In this document: in pieces, positions 38,469-49,728 of the stretch | How positions within the stretch are numbered: the first letter of the stretch is position 1 | Layout: each line of letters begins with the position of its first letter | NCBI RefSeq assembly: GCF_023343835.1 | Contig: NC_064438.1 | Coordinates: 21,782,077-21,846,076 of the forward strand | Length of the DNA: 64,000 nt | Direction: 5' to 3' | Source: Lagopus muta | Taxonomy: Eukaryota > Chordata > Aves > Galliformes > Phasianidae | The notes under the pieces: generated by a model | Seen by the model: only the letters and a program-made list of their open reading frames with translations | Told to the model about the DNA's origin: nothing | Databases searched by the model: none | Position numbers and translations under genes: made by a program

Positions 38469-39123
38469 TCTGCGAGGCCGCCTCGCATCGCGGCCGGCCG
38501 GGGCAGGCGGCGTCCCCGGGGCTGTGCCCGGCTCATCCCGGGCTGCGGGCGGCCTCACGGCACGGCGCCGGTGGAGCTGTGCTACAAATGGGGCAGGGGC
38601 CACGAGGTGGAGGTGAGCCCGGGGGATCCTACTGCGCCCCAAAAGCCGTGTCTGGAGCACGGCGGTGTTCCGCGGTCCGGCGTGCGGCTCTGTGGGGCCG
38701 TCCTTGCTGGAAAAGACAGCTTCAGGAGGCTGAGAGCGCCCGGCTGTGCCCGGTGGGAGTGGGCAGCCCCGCCGCCCTCAGCGGCGTTCCATCCTGATTG
38801 ATTCCTGCGAGCTGGGTGAGATGCGGCTGTGGCAGTCGTAGCTCTGCTGCGATACCGCCGTGGGGATGTGGTACCGGTCCAGCCTGCTCTGCCGTCTTTT
38901 TTCCTTTTTTCTTCCAAGCTAATGTTGAAGGGCAGGATTCTGAGTGGTGCCTGGATTTCAGCAGCTGGATGGACGTTGGCTGTGAATTGCCACGCAGTGT
39001 GACTGCTAACCAGTCTGTTGATACACGGATAAGGGCTTGCTACTGCCCAGATGTGCCGTCTCTGCTCCACAGCACAGGATCTCTGCTGCATGTGTTTGTT
39101 TTAACATCAAATCGACCACTCAG

Positions 39124-39128
<5 letters not shown>

Positions 39129-39151
<23 letters not shown>
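39129..39151 (+). repeat. Poly(A) tract, 23 A
   Basis: Homopolymer run just outside the CpG island. No retroposed gene is recognised before it. Confidence 0.95.
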
Positions 39152-39155
<4 letters not shown>

Positions 39156-42100
39156 GGGAATCTAAATGTTGGCTTCAGTACATCCATAAACTGCATATAG
39201 CTCGTTCAGGATGAAGTGTTCCCATGGCTTGGACCAGCTCTAGTGTTTCCATCCTGTGCGTGAGATTGGAGCTCAAAATTTGTTCTTGAGAAAATCCCTC
39301 TATTGCGTAGCACTGGGCTCACGCCTCTGCTCTGGTGCTTGCTGGCTGGCTGAGAGAAGTGCAGAGCAGAGGCATTTGGCCAGAGCCTCGCTGTGTGAAA
39401 GTCTGTCAGTGTACTTCAGGGTCCCTTTGCAATGGCACTGCTCTGAAGACCAGGGGAGAAGCATCTGGTGAGAACCACCTCTGGTGCACAGCATTTGCTC
39501 ACTTCTTACTTGCAAGCAACAGAAATAGAGCAGGGCACAACATCATTACTTGGAGAAAGCCCCCCCACAGGCAATCTCTGTCCTACCCCATCTAAGTTCC
39601 TCCCTTAAGAGGATTTAGCAGCTTTAGTGATGCAGCTCATCTGGACTTCCTTCATTCCTGCTGTCTGTCCCAGTACTAAAATAGAGACAGGTGTAGCATG
39701 ACCTGCAGCTGTGAGCTGGTGTGGGAGATACTCGAGCAGGGCTCCATACAAGTTTCCTGCTCCTGTTACCTGAGCCACTCCTGCCTTCAGGCCCCCCATT
39801 AAGTGTGAGGGATCTTAATATGAAATTCTTCATCTGGCTGTAGCTGAGGAAAGGTTTTATCCCTCTCATGTATCTCCCTGTCCTTGCATCATACTAATAA
39901 GTCTGCAGGAGGTCATCTAGGGCAACAGGTGTTCATTTAATAGATGTTCAATTTAGAAAGGCACGTATGGAAGCTTCACAGATCTAGTACTCACAGGCCT
40001 GAAGGCACTTCCCATCCCAAGTAGTAGCTGTGTTTTTTGCTGGGAGTACCACAGCAGGAAGCATTCAGCAGAGGTAAAGGGAGCTACTGCAGCGTGGACC
40101 TTGAGCACTAATAGGTCAGGATCCGTTACAGGAAGTCCAAAGCAATATTGTAAGGTGGACCATGCCCCATGCCATATCGGGTAGTCAGTATTTGTCTGGT
40201 TGAATGGTGCTTGAGGCATATGGTGGCCACTTTCTTCCTTATCTCCTACTTGCTGGTGAGCGGGAAGTGACACTGGTTCCCTGCTCACCTGGTCCAACAG
40301 CACTCAAACTGTGACTGAATGCCTTGGAGAGATGGAGGAGGCAGCAGTGCTTCCCCTTGGGCCTGTGCAGCAAGTGGGGACCGCAGCCTTAGTTACTCCC
40401 GTCTTTCTCTGTGTGAAAAAAATCAGCGTGCATCAGAATTAACTGCCTAAACTTCACCTTTCTAACACAGATGCACCACATCTGCACCTCCTTCTCCTAG
40501 CTCCCTGACTTCATTTGTCTGTGAGTGTAGTGGTAACGCTGTGGGGTCTAGAGTCCTTACATATGGAAGAGACTGTTTCTTGGCAAGGCAGAAAAATAAC
40601 ACAAGACGTGAGGCTGGCAGTTCTGGATGAGCAGTCAGCTGTGGCAGAGCCTGTTTGTTGCTCGGCTGTTTGCTCTGCTGAAAGCTCCTCTGATTATGAG
40701 GACTGAGGTAGTTAATGGCTGACTTGCACATTGACAGGGTGATAAGTGAAGCACCAGGAACTGCGTGCTGGAAATTGCTGAAATCATTGCTTGCACGCTG
40801 ACAGATTCAGAACCAGCTGATATCCTGGAAGACAGATGAGGCATGACTGTGGGCAGTTCTGCAAAAGGGACTGCTCTGTGTGTGATAGCAGAAAAAGGGA
40901 ATAAAACTCAAGCCTGTTAAGATGGATGGGGACCAGAGCATGCAGGTGGGGTCTTGTCCCTGTACCCAAGTAAGACCCCTCAAACGCAGCAGAACCAGGA
41001 ATGCCAGGCAGCTTGGGGCTCATCCAGGGTAAATACAGGGGAGCAAAGTGAAGGAAAACAGGTTTTCTCCTGTGAGAAAAGGCACACGTGCGGGCTGCCT
41101 GGTTCTAGTTCTTTTCTCTCCTTGGTGGAGCTCCAGAACTGGGACACTGCCAAAGAAAAGCAGTGCATGTACTCAATTTTTGACACTTGCTATGGAGGTA
41201 AATGGCCTGCCTGTCTTTAAGGAGCTCGGCAGCTTCGCTGTGCCATCAGGAGTGTTGTAAGTTGGCGAAGGACTATTGGCATTTGCTAAGGATGTTGCTA
41301 GTCTAGTTTCTCCACAGCACAGCCTTGAATAGACAGGTGTGTTACAAAGAGCTTTTGCAGCAAAGCTGTTGCCTGGCAGTAAGCTTTATCCCTTCCAGTG
41401 TGATGGTAATCCTGTGGCAATGTATACTGGAGAAATACTAACTAGAAAGAGCTACATACATTAGGATATCCAGCAGCCCAGAAATTTGAAGCTATATAGT
41501 GCAGAGTTCCCCTTTGTAGGCAAAAATAATTGCACTGGAGTCAAAAAGTATAAGCAGAGGTAGGGCTGAGAGGTGAGAGCTGGAGCCACACACTCCTTCC
41601 CACAGTGGAGTCACTGTCCTTGTTCCCATGGCCACCTGCCAGTGCCCCACTGGGTGGCTGGGAAAAGATTAATTATATAGAGGAGCTGGCCTGTGGTGAT
41701 TTGCATGGCTGGGCACTGACATGCTGTAAAGCAGTTCTACCTGTTGGGAGTGAAGGAGCCTGTTTGCCAGGGCTGCTCCAGAGAAGGGCTTCATGGTCAT
41801 TGGATGTGCCTGTGTTGTCTAATAGCACAAAGGCTGCTGCTGCCATCCTACAATATACAGATATGTAAACCCTAGGCACCTGGAGTTGGCTTGTCTGCTG
41901 TGATGGATGATTAGCAATTTGGTCGGGAATCAGTTCTGAAACAGAACTTAATTAGAACAACTCCTCTGCTGCATAAAATGGCTGCATGCTGGCTTTCGCA
42001 CACTCAGGTTAGATCTTTCCAGAGGCGTTTCTGTAGCTTTCTTAGCATTTCTAGGTTGCTAGGTGCTCTACAGCAAAAATATCCACATTGGAGAATGTCT

Positions 42101-43782
42101 TACTCCTTTTCTGCCTTTTTTTTTCCTTTCCAATTTCTCCTTGGTCCTGCAACTGACTTAGCACTGTTTGGAAAATGAGGTCTATGCCATATGTGTGAAC
42201 AGCAGTTAAAGAGGAGGGTTGTGTTCATTGTTGTTAATATCAAGCGTGTGTTGGGACTTTGGTCCCACATGCCTGTGGTTGAACTGTATCATGTGAACTG
42301 ATCTGCTCATCCTCTTCCTGCTTGTAATTGAGCCACTTGTAGACTCTTTACACAAAAGGATGCCGTTCTGGCAATGGGTCTGAAGCATGTCTTTTGCCAG
42401 CATGTCACAATTGGAGCATCCTTTTGACTGCTGTGGAGCTGGTCATGTGTCAGCATGCACTAAGTCACTGGGATGAGTCAAGTCCTGGGTGGATTCACTG
42501 GAATGGCCTCAGCTTCCTAGTGCAGGCTTTAGCAAGTAAACTGCCTCCTGTCCCCTTGCTGCTCTTCTGCTGCTTTTGATCATGGAGTGAAGCTTCCTAA
42601 CTGAGCATGAACCCAGAATGCTGAGCTGGGCTTGGGTTGAGGGACCTGCAGTTCAGCAGGGCTCCACCCCCCACTGCTGTTGCCTTGACTTAAGCACTGA
42701 CCAAGCAGAAGTAGCAACTGTTGCACAGCATCTTCCTTGTGCTTGAGGAAACAGGGCTCAAATGGCAGGCAGCAATTCTAATTCTGCTCATTCCCGACAT
42801 TTCTGTGGGGAAAAAAAAAACAATGGGAGAGAAAAGGGCTGCCTTGATATTCCCAACAAGATTGAGTTCTTCTTTGCATTTAGGTCCCTTTCTTTCACAG
42901 GTTTTCTAAAGACTCAGTAACTGAAGAGTCAATTCCTCTGAGTTGTGCAGTAAATCTGTGTGTTCTCTTAGGAATCTCTTTTAATTAGGGAAGATTTCTG
43001 CTCCAAGGCAGTTGTGCAGAGCTTGATGTTTGCAAAGCACGGTGTGGAGCAGCAACAAGGTTTCCTATAGCACAACTGTGGGGCCTGAGGTCCTGCTGCT
43101 GAAGGTTCACAGGAGTTTCTGTTTGCTGAAAGGGGCATCAAGCCAGCTGCTGCCTTGACACAAGAGGCTATTTCAAGTGGAGGCTATTTTGTGGAATGGC
43201 ACAAGCAGCATTAATGCCCTCAGAGGCTGCACTGATGTCACAGTTCTGCTTGTGGTCTCAGAGGATGGTTCTGCATCCCTTTCCAGTGCTGGGCATGCTA
43301 GTTGGGTTATCAGTGCTGTGATGGTGGTTTAGACTTGATGCTGTTGCAAAACAGTGAGTTCCTGCTACATATCAGCTCCAGGCAGATGGAAAGCTTCTTA
43401 CAAACCCAGTTGTCAGCTTCTACCAAGAGCTAGTGGAGTGTATACAACTAGATGGCTGTGCATCCGGCGTTGTCCCACAGGAGCCTGAACAGCTGCTCTC
43501 TGTCACTACGGGGTGTTAGCTGTCTGGGGAAACAGCCACTGAGGTGGTGTGTGAGCTGATCTGGGCGACCCTGTTTGCAGGGGCAGTCATGGGGCCTCTT
43601 GCCTGCTGCCTGATCTGATGCCAGCATCTCTCTGGAGAGCACTGTCACCCAAGTTCTGCTCTTGTGGTGGACTGTCCTCCTGCTGGGAGAAGGAGAAAGA
43701 CCACTGGTTGCAGTTTGATGTCATCAGTAAGTCTGTCTTGATAGATACTGCAGAACTAATGGGAAGTAGAGATGTCTTCCCC

Positions 43783-44071
43783 TGTGGCAGAATGCTAAGT
43801 CACAGCTTGAACCGGTGATTGAGCACCTGGTAGGAAGGCAGGGCCAACCCAGGGGCACTCAACTGCATGCAGGATCCACCAGGATCTACCCCTTCCCAGA
43901 CCTCATTTAAGGGTTGGCAGTGGAAATCCCTCCCTACTTGAGGTCTTCTAGAGGTAAACAGCTCTTTTCCTTCATTTCTACTTAGTGGCTGCTGCATTTG
44001 GGCTCATTTGCTATAGCCAAAGACTTTGTCACCTCACTATTGCAGTACTTTCCATCCCATTATAGCATTAC
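43783..44071. mobile_element. LTR-like repeat, family A, copy 1, with 6-bp target duplication
   Basis: Starts TGTGGCAGAATGCTAAGTCA and ends CCCATTATAGCATTAC. It is flanked by TTCCCC on both sides (43777-43782 and 44072-44077), a size typical of retroviral integration. It is collinear with 60028-60348; shared stretches include GAAGGCAGGGCCAACCCAGG and TAGCCAAAGACTTTG. There is no internal coding region, so it fits a solo LTR. The 5' TG is present but the 3' end is not a clean CA, so another repeat class remains possible. Confidence 0.65.
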
Positions 44072-44212
44072 TTCCCCTAAAGCCCACTCCCTGAAGGGAG
44101 TGCAACATGGTGGGGCGGAGAAAAGGATTATAAACAAATGTCTGCAGCTCTATTAAAAAGTAATGATAACCTGCATCATAGTCTGCTGATTAAAGATGAA
44201 ACAGAGCTCTGC

Positions 44213-44231
44213 TTTTTTTTTTTTTTTTTTT
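44213..44231. repeat. Poly(T) tract, 19 T
   Basis: Homopolymer run in CD82 intron 1. Confidence 0.95.
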
Positions 44232-47200
44232 AATTTTCCTTTGGTCCTTCAAAAAGTGGAGCATTTATTTCTGCATTAAACTAAAAAAGACAGAACTGCT
44301 TTTTTCCATCCTTCTTCTAACTTTGCTCCATCAAACAGTCTTCCAAAGTCTTTGTGCTCTAAATTTAGGAGACCCTTTCAGGGAAGCATTGAGGCCCCTG
44401 GCCTGCTGGGGTTCTGGCTGGACTCAGCTTGTTTTCCAGACGGCTGGAGGCAGTGCCATGCGTGGATCCCCGAGGACAGGGGGAAGCCCCTCCTTTTCCC
44501 GGAACAGACCCAACTCTCGAAGTCTTGCTGTCTGTTTTAACTGCCAAATTCCTGGGGAACGTATCCCATATGTCTGTTCCTCTTGGCTTCAAGCAGCTCT
44601 GTCCACAGCCTATGCATGTGATGCTTCTTAGGGTGGATCGATTTTTATTTCTTTCTGTTTGGAGGGCTGATTCTAACTGCGGGCAGCAAGTCTGAAACTG
44701 AGCAATGTCTCACACAGCTTGGTGAAGTCTGCCACCATCACCTGTCCTGTAGCACAGCTACCAGCTGGGAGCACAACTATGTGCACCCAGGTGTATGGTG
44801 CCTCAGCTGCCAAAGCTTTCTGCCACAGCAAAACCGAAAGTCCTGCAACCTCTCCTCCAGCTGGCTGAGCCTCACACCTTTATCTTCCAGCTTTGTCTGC
44901 TGATATTCCTTCCTGTGGCATTGTGCTTCATGCGGGGCTAAGTCAGGAATGAAGCTACTCCACTGCAGCTTCTGCAACAGCTTATGCTGTTTTTTTTGCT
45001 GCTTACGGTGCTGCTCTCTGTTGTAAAAATCTTTATTTTACTGCTTTATTCCTCCCTGTAGGAGTGAGGATTAGAATCTATAAAGGTTGAGGGTAGAAGT
45101 GCTGGGCAGTGCTACAATACCCTTGGAGATGTTGCAGCAGCTCTTCCTGGGACTGGCTACTCCAGAAACTGACTCAGAGCTGCCACAGTGGTGGGATCTG
45201 CAAAGGGTCTGGCTATTGTGACACAGGTATTATTGAGGGGGAGGGGAAAATGTGGTTGCAGGTGGGTTTTTCTGTTTAGAAGGGAACCACTCAAAACATC
45301 TGTGCTCTAAACTCTTGTACTTCAGGGCTTTTCTTGCCTTCTGCCCTCTCTGGACCTTTGTTTTGGAGGGAAGGACGGAGGTGTTTGGGCCAAGAGGGGC
45401 CACTCCAACTTGAGCTGCCTATAAATAGTACTGCTTTTCTCTCTTCATTCATGCCTGCTGGTAGTGCTGGGCAGCCCATGCTCAGGATGTTGTGAAATGT
45501 CTGTCCACGTGATGACAGTGCCATCTAAGCACAGGCAGGCCACCCCCAGCGGCTGCAGTGTCCCATCCGTTTGACCTCAGGCAGCCCAACAGAGGAAAGC
45601 TTCACCCCAGGCAGCTGCAGTGAGCACAGAGGCTGTGGCGATGCTTTTTTTTTTTTTCTTGTGAATGCTTCCAATTGATTTTGGAGATCCCTGGCTGAGC
45701 CACACCTGTTAACTTGTTAGATTGGCATTGTTAAAGCCATCCATCTGTGGTCTGTGCTGCAGTCACACATACCAGTGCCAAAATGGCAGCATGGCAGCAG
45801 GGTGGCTCAGTAGCTGTAGGCATGCAAGCAGCTGGTAAATGATGAGGATGCTGCAATTAGCAAATGGTCCATTTGGCAAAAACAAGATTCTTGACATCGT
45901 AAATAGTAAGGAGCTTCTTTCTGGGAACTAACCAACAGGGGCATCCCTTTGTGAGCTGAGACACTTCCTTGTGTCAGTACACTTGTGCTGCATTCCAGTC
46001 GTGCTGGACCTGCAGCAGTACTCCAGCTCTGCTTGGTCTGAAGGGTTAAAACCTTGGGTTCTTGGGATCAGTGCCTCGCTGTCAGCAAAGAATCTGATAC
46101 AGAGCATGTGATATGATTACACTAATAACCCGTCTCATCTCTTGTTGGAGAAAGCTGACTTAATTCTGAAGCTTCACAGCCATTCAGGAGGATGGGCCAG
46201 AGGAATTCTGCTTTGTTAGGTGTTTATTTGTTGTTCTTCCTTTCTGCCACTTCAAGATCACATGGATGGGCCCTAAGGGGAGAAGGTTTTTGGAGAGTCC
46301 TGGAGTCAGAAGATACCTCAGCTCTTTGGAGAGCTGGTCATGCCCAGCAGCATGGGACCTGAGCTCTTTGGCAGCAGTTGGCTGTCCTGGCAGGGTGTCC
46401 ATGTGCCTCCAGGGACTGCAGTGTGAGGGAATGCTCATCCTCCCACGCTCCCCTGGCTTCAGTTGAGGGCTGGGTTGCTGGAAAGCCCAATGTTGCTGGG
46501 GAGGGCAGAGGGTGAGCACAGCTGAGGTTAGCTGTTTTCCTGCTGGGGGTACGCTGCTTTTCTCAGTCTCATCCACTGCTCTGTGCAGAAGCCTGCAGTG
46601 CTGGGCTGTGAGGTGGGAGGAGCTGGTGTGTGTTTGCTTCAGTACCAACTAAGCCACTCAGCTGAAAAAAACTTCACATTTGTAAAGTGAATTTCTGTAC
46701 CTTTCCTACTATTCCTTCTAATTCCTGGAAGGAATCGCAGGAAATGGGAAACCTTAGTTCCCAGTTGTGGTAGATACCTGTAAATTCTCAGAAATGTGTT
46801 TGGCACGGGTGTGCTGAGTTTAAACACGCTGTAGTTATCTGCTCTAACATCTGAGAAAATGGAAGTAACTGAGAACCGGTTTGTTTTGAAAGGGAACTTA
46901 ACAGTAGAAAGTCCTTGACCTTGACTTCTTGCATCGTATGTAGGAGGAGGCAAAGATATAATCAGTCATATTACTGATGGCTCCTAGTGCAGGGACAGGG
47001 AAGCTCTGTCTCTTAGCTAGATAAAAGCTCAGGTGAAGGTTTTCTCCTCGCCCACGGAAGTGCCTGGAGTTCTGGTGGCCTCACTGAGTTGGAGTGGCAG
47101 AGGTCTCAGGAAGGTATTTCCTAAGCTACGCTGTCATGGAAGGGGTTGTGCAGCCTCAGACGAGCTCTGCTGACCTCTGGGAAAGCTGTGTACATTACAT

Positions 47201-47604
47201 GAGAAGCTTGGGAACCTGCACTGTGCTTGTATGGTGATTTCCAGGCTGGTGGGCCTGATGCCAATGGCAAATGCTTGGTGGGCCCTTTGGCTTTGTTCCT
47301 TCCTGGGGAGCTGGTGCAGGCGTTTGTTGCAGAGATGCTGTTTACAGTATAACAGTTCCAAGTGGGTGGGGGGAGGTAGGACGGGGAAACGGGGGAACCA
47401 AAGCTGAGTTGATCTCTGTTCTGGAGCCATTAAATAGCCTGTGTAGTCAAGTGACAGAGCTGCCTGACCAGTTTTCTGAAATGTGTGTATTCGCTGTGAT
47501 GTGACCTGCAATGCTTGTAGTCAGCACAGAGACCCTTCTGGACCCTACCTGCAGTCCTTGCTACACAAATAGCAATCTAGTAAGTGGTAATCAAGAAGCA
47601 AAAC

Positions 47605-47626
47605 AAACAAAAACAAACAAACAAAA
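47605..47626. repeat. (CAAA)n tract
   Basis: AAACAAACAAAAACAAACAAAC-type simple repeat in CD82 intron 1. Confidence 0.9.
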
Positions 47627-47744
47627 TATTTTGGCTTTTTCTTCTGTCTGTCATTTCTGGTAAGGTTGTTTGTGGAGGTCAGGGGAGTTGGCAGGGGAAG
47701 AACCAAAAGATGTCTGGAACAGATTCTGGGATTTTGTTTTTTCC

Positions 47745-47768
47745 TTTTTTTTTTTTTTTTTTTTTTTT
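47745..47768. repeat. Poly(T) tract, 24 T
   Basis: Homopolymer in CD82 intron 1, preceded by a further T-rich stretch. Frames through it encode artefactual poly-Phe or poly-Lys. Confidence 0.95.
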
Positions 47769-49512
47769 GGCAAGTTTGTATCTTTGGTCTTGCTGAATGG
47801 AAAGATTTGCTTAAATTGGAGAAATGGAGTGTCTTGCAAATATTGTCGTGCTGGGCAAGCATGTGTGCATAGACTGAAAATAGCAAAGAACTTTCTGTTT
47901 CCAAGTTTTAGGGAATGAAGCCATACTTAAATGTTGGCTGACTGAAGTGGGAGGTGCAGGTGTTCTTAAAATCTGGTTGCATCTCTTTCAAATACGCAGA
48001 AAGGATCATGGATACTTGTGAAACCTGCTTTACTCTCTGGTACCAAAATGCGTGTTGGTTTCTTTGTAAGTGTGACGGTGGCTTATAAATATCGGATCAC
48101 TTCCTTTCACACATCAGAATCACGTCTCTAAAATATATATTTCCGTTTTGCAAAATGCACCAGGGGTTTTCTGTTGAAAAACATGCTGAAAGACCTCTGT
48201 GACCACAGATAGTCTTCAGGGTGCTTTCTAATCTCTCATCCCACTGGGTTATATATTGGTCAGATTATTGCACTTAAAGTATGCCTACTCCAGAAATGAA
48301 ACTGAAAAGCTTCATGTCTTATCAGGTGCAATGGGAACAAATCTATTTCAGTGCTGTAAGCTGATAAAAATTAATTGCTCAGAAATCTGGTCTTGTCACT
48401 GGTATCGACTGCCGTCCCTGCTTGCTGTGGTCTGTCCCTCTTGCTCCAGGGCAGCAAGCACAGCTGAGCCTCTGGTGTGCAGATGACTGGCAGACACTTG
48501 TGCTAGGGTGTCACCATACCTGTCCCATACCCTGAACAAGCAGCAGCAGTTTGTCTGTGTGCTGCCCTTTATAGGCTGACGGAGCCATGCTGCTGTTTGT
48601 GTTGAACCCCTGTTGCAATTTCCTCTAGCTTAAGGACGATGGTTTCTACTTAAGGAGCAGCTATATCTAGAGCAGATGTAATAACTGATAAGACTCTTGC
48701 GCTTATTTTCCCCCCATAACCATTTTCTCCCCACTGTTTTCCATTTCAAAAGGTTATATTATGCAAACATTTTAAATTTTTTTTCCTAACTTGCCCTGAC
48801 ACTTTATTAGAAGCTATAGCTGACTCAGTGTCACTACCATAGACATTTATCTGTTCCACCAGAAGTGACCTATTTGGGAGTGCAACCTTCCAGGTCCAGG
48901 TTGTCCCTCCAATCTTTCTGCTGGAACTCAACAAGAGATTCTGTTTGGAAAGTCTGCACTGTGAACACAACCATGTTTATGCTCTCAAGGTCACTACACA
49001 GTTGGTATTATCTCAGCGGAGCTTGAAGAAAAGCTCATTGAATTCAGACCTGAGCATTTCATTGGCTCGGTGGTTGTTTGCTTGCTGGAGACAAGCTGTA
49101 AGTCCCAGGTGTACTGTAAGTCCAAGGCCTTTGAATTGTAATGTCAACAAGATGAACTCCCTTGGGTATTCTTTGTGTGTTACCGGATCTCTGCCTTAGG
49201 GCAGTGCTGTACTTGGCTAGAAGAGGCTCAGCAACTCTGCCTTTGTTCATTATCTGGCACTACTGTGCCAAGCTGTCAAGTTTCTCAACCAGATGACCAT
49301 GAGGCTGCTTGATTGCCAAGTGTTTGTTCTTCACCTGCACGGAAAGTCAAACATTCCCATTAGTTGGGCTCTGTGGGTGAGGGCTCCTCCCATGCTGTGG
49401 GAGGTCATGGCATTTAGAGCTGCCCTGCTGTTGGTCCTGCTGCATGCAGATGTCTGTAGGAGCACAAATGACCATTCTGTGAGTGTTCTCTCATCCTCTC
49501 TGGCTTCTGCAA

Positions 49513-49728
49513 AACTCTGCCCTGATTTACAACAAGGGCAGTGATGCACTGGAACAGGTTTACCAGAGAGATGCTGGATGCCCCATCCCTGGAAATATTC
49601 GAGGTCAGATTGGTCCAGACTCTGAGCAACCTGATCTAGCTGTAGGTGTCTCTGTTCATTGAAGGGGAGTTGAACTAGATGGCCTTTAAAGGGCCCTTCC
49701 AACTCAAATAATTCTATGGTTTGTGACT
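49513..49728 (+). mobile_element. CR1 LINE insertion with 16-bp target duplication
   Basis: A 216-bp 5'-truncated CR1 in sense orientation. It contains GAGCAACCTGATCTAGCTGT, GAACTAGATGGCCTTTAAAG and the end CAAATAATTCTATGG. It is bounded by a perfect 16-bp direct repeat, TCTCTGGCTTCTGCAA, at 49497-49512 and 49729-49744. The repeat marks the integration boundaries and suggests a comparatively young copy. It lies in CD82 intron 1 and is not expected to affect coding. Confidence 0.92.

Larger units (their letters stand above)
37735..38870. promoter_or_regulatory. CD82: CpG island, likely CD82 promoter
   Basis: Dense CpG over about 1.1 kb contrasts with both flanks. GC boxes are visible (GGGGGCGGTGGG near 38147, CCCGCCCC near 38159, CTCCGCCCC near 38193) and no TATA box is obvious, as is common for broadly expressed genes. 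It is the only strong CpG island in the window and lies 14.8 kb before the first CD82 coding exon on the same strand. This matches a gene whose first exon is non-coding and followed by a long first intron. The link to CD82 is inferred from position. A divergent transcript is also possible. Confidence 0.7.

Noticed and set aside
38097..38660. 187-codon minus-strand frame rich in Arg, Pro and Ala in the CpG island
   Set aside because: Typical of GC-rich DNA, where stop codons are scarce. No recognisable protein.
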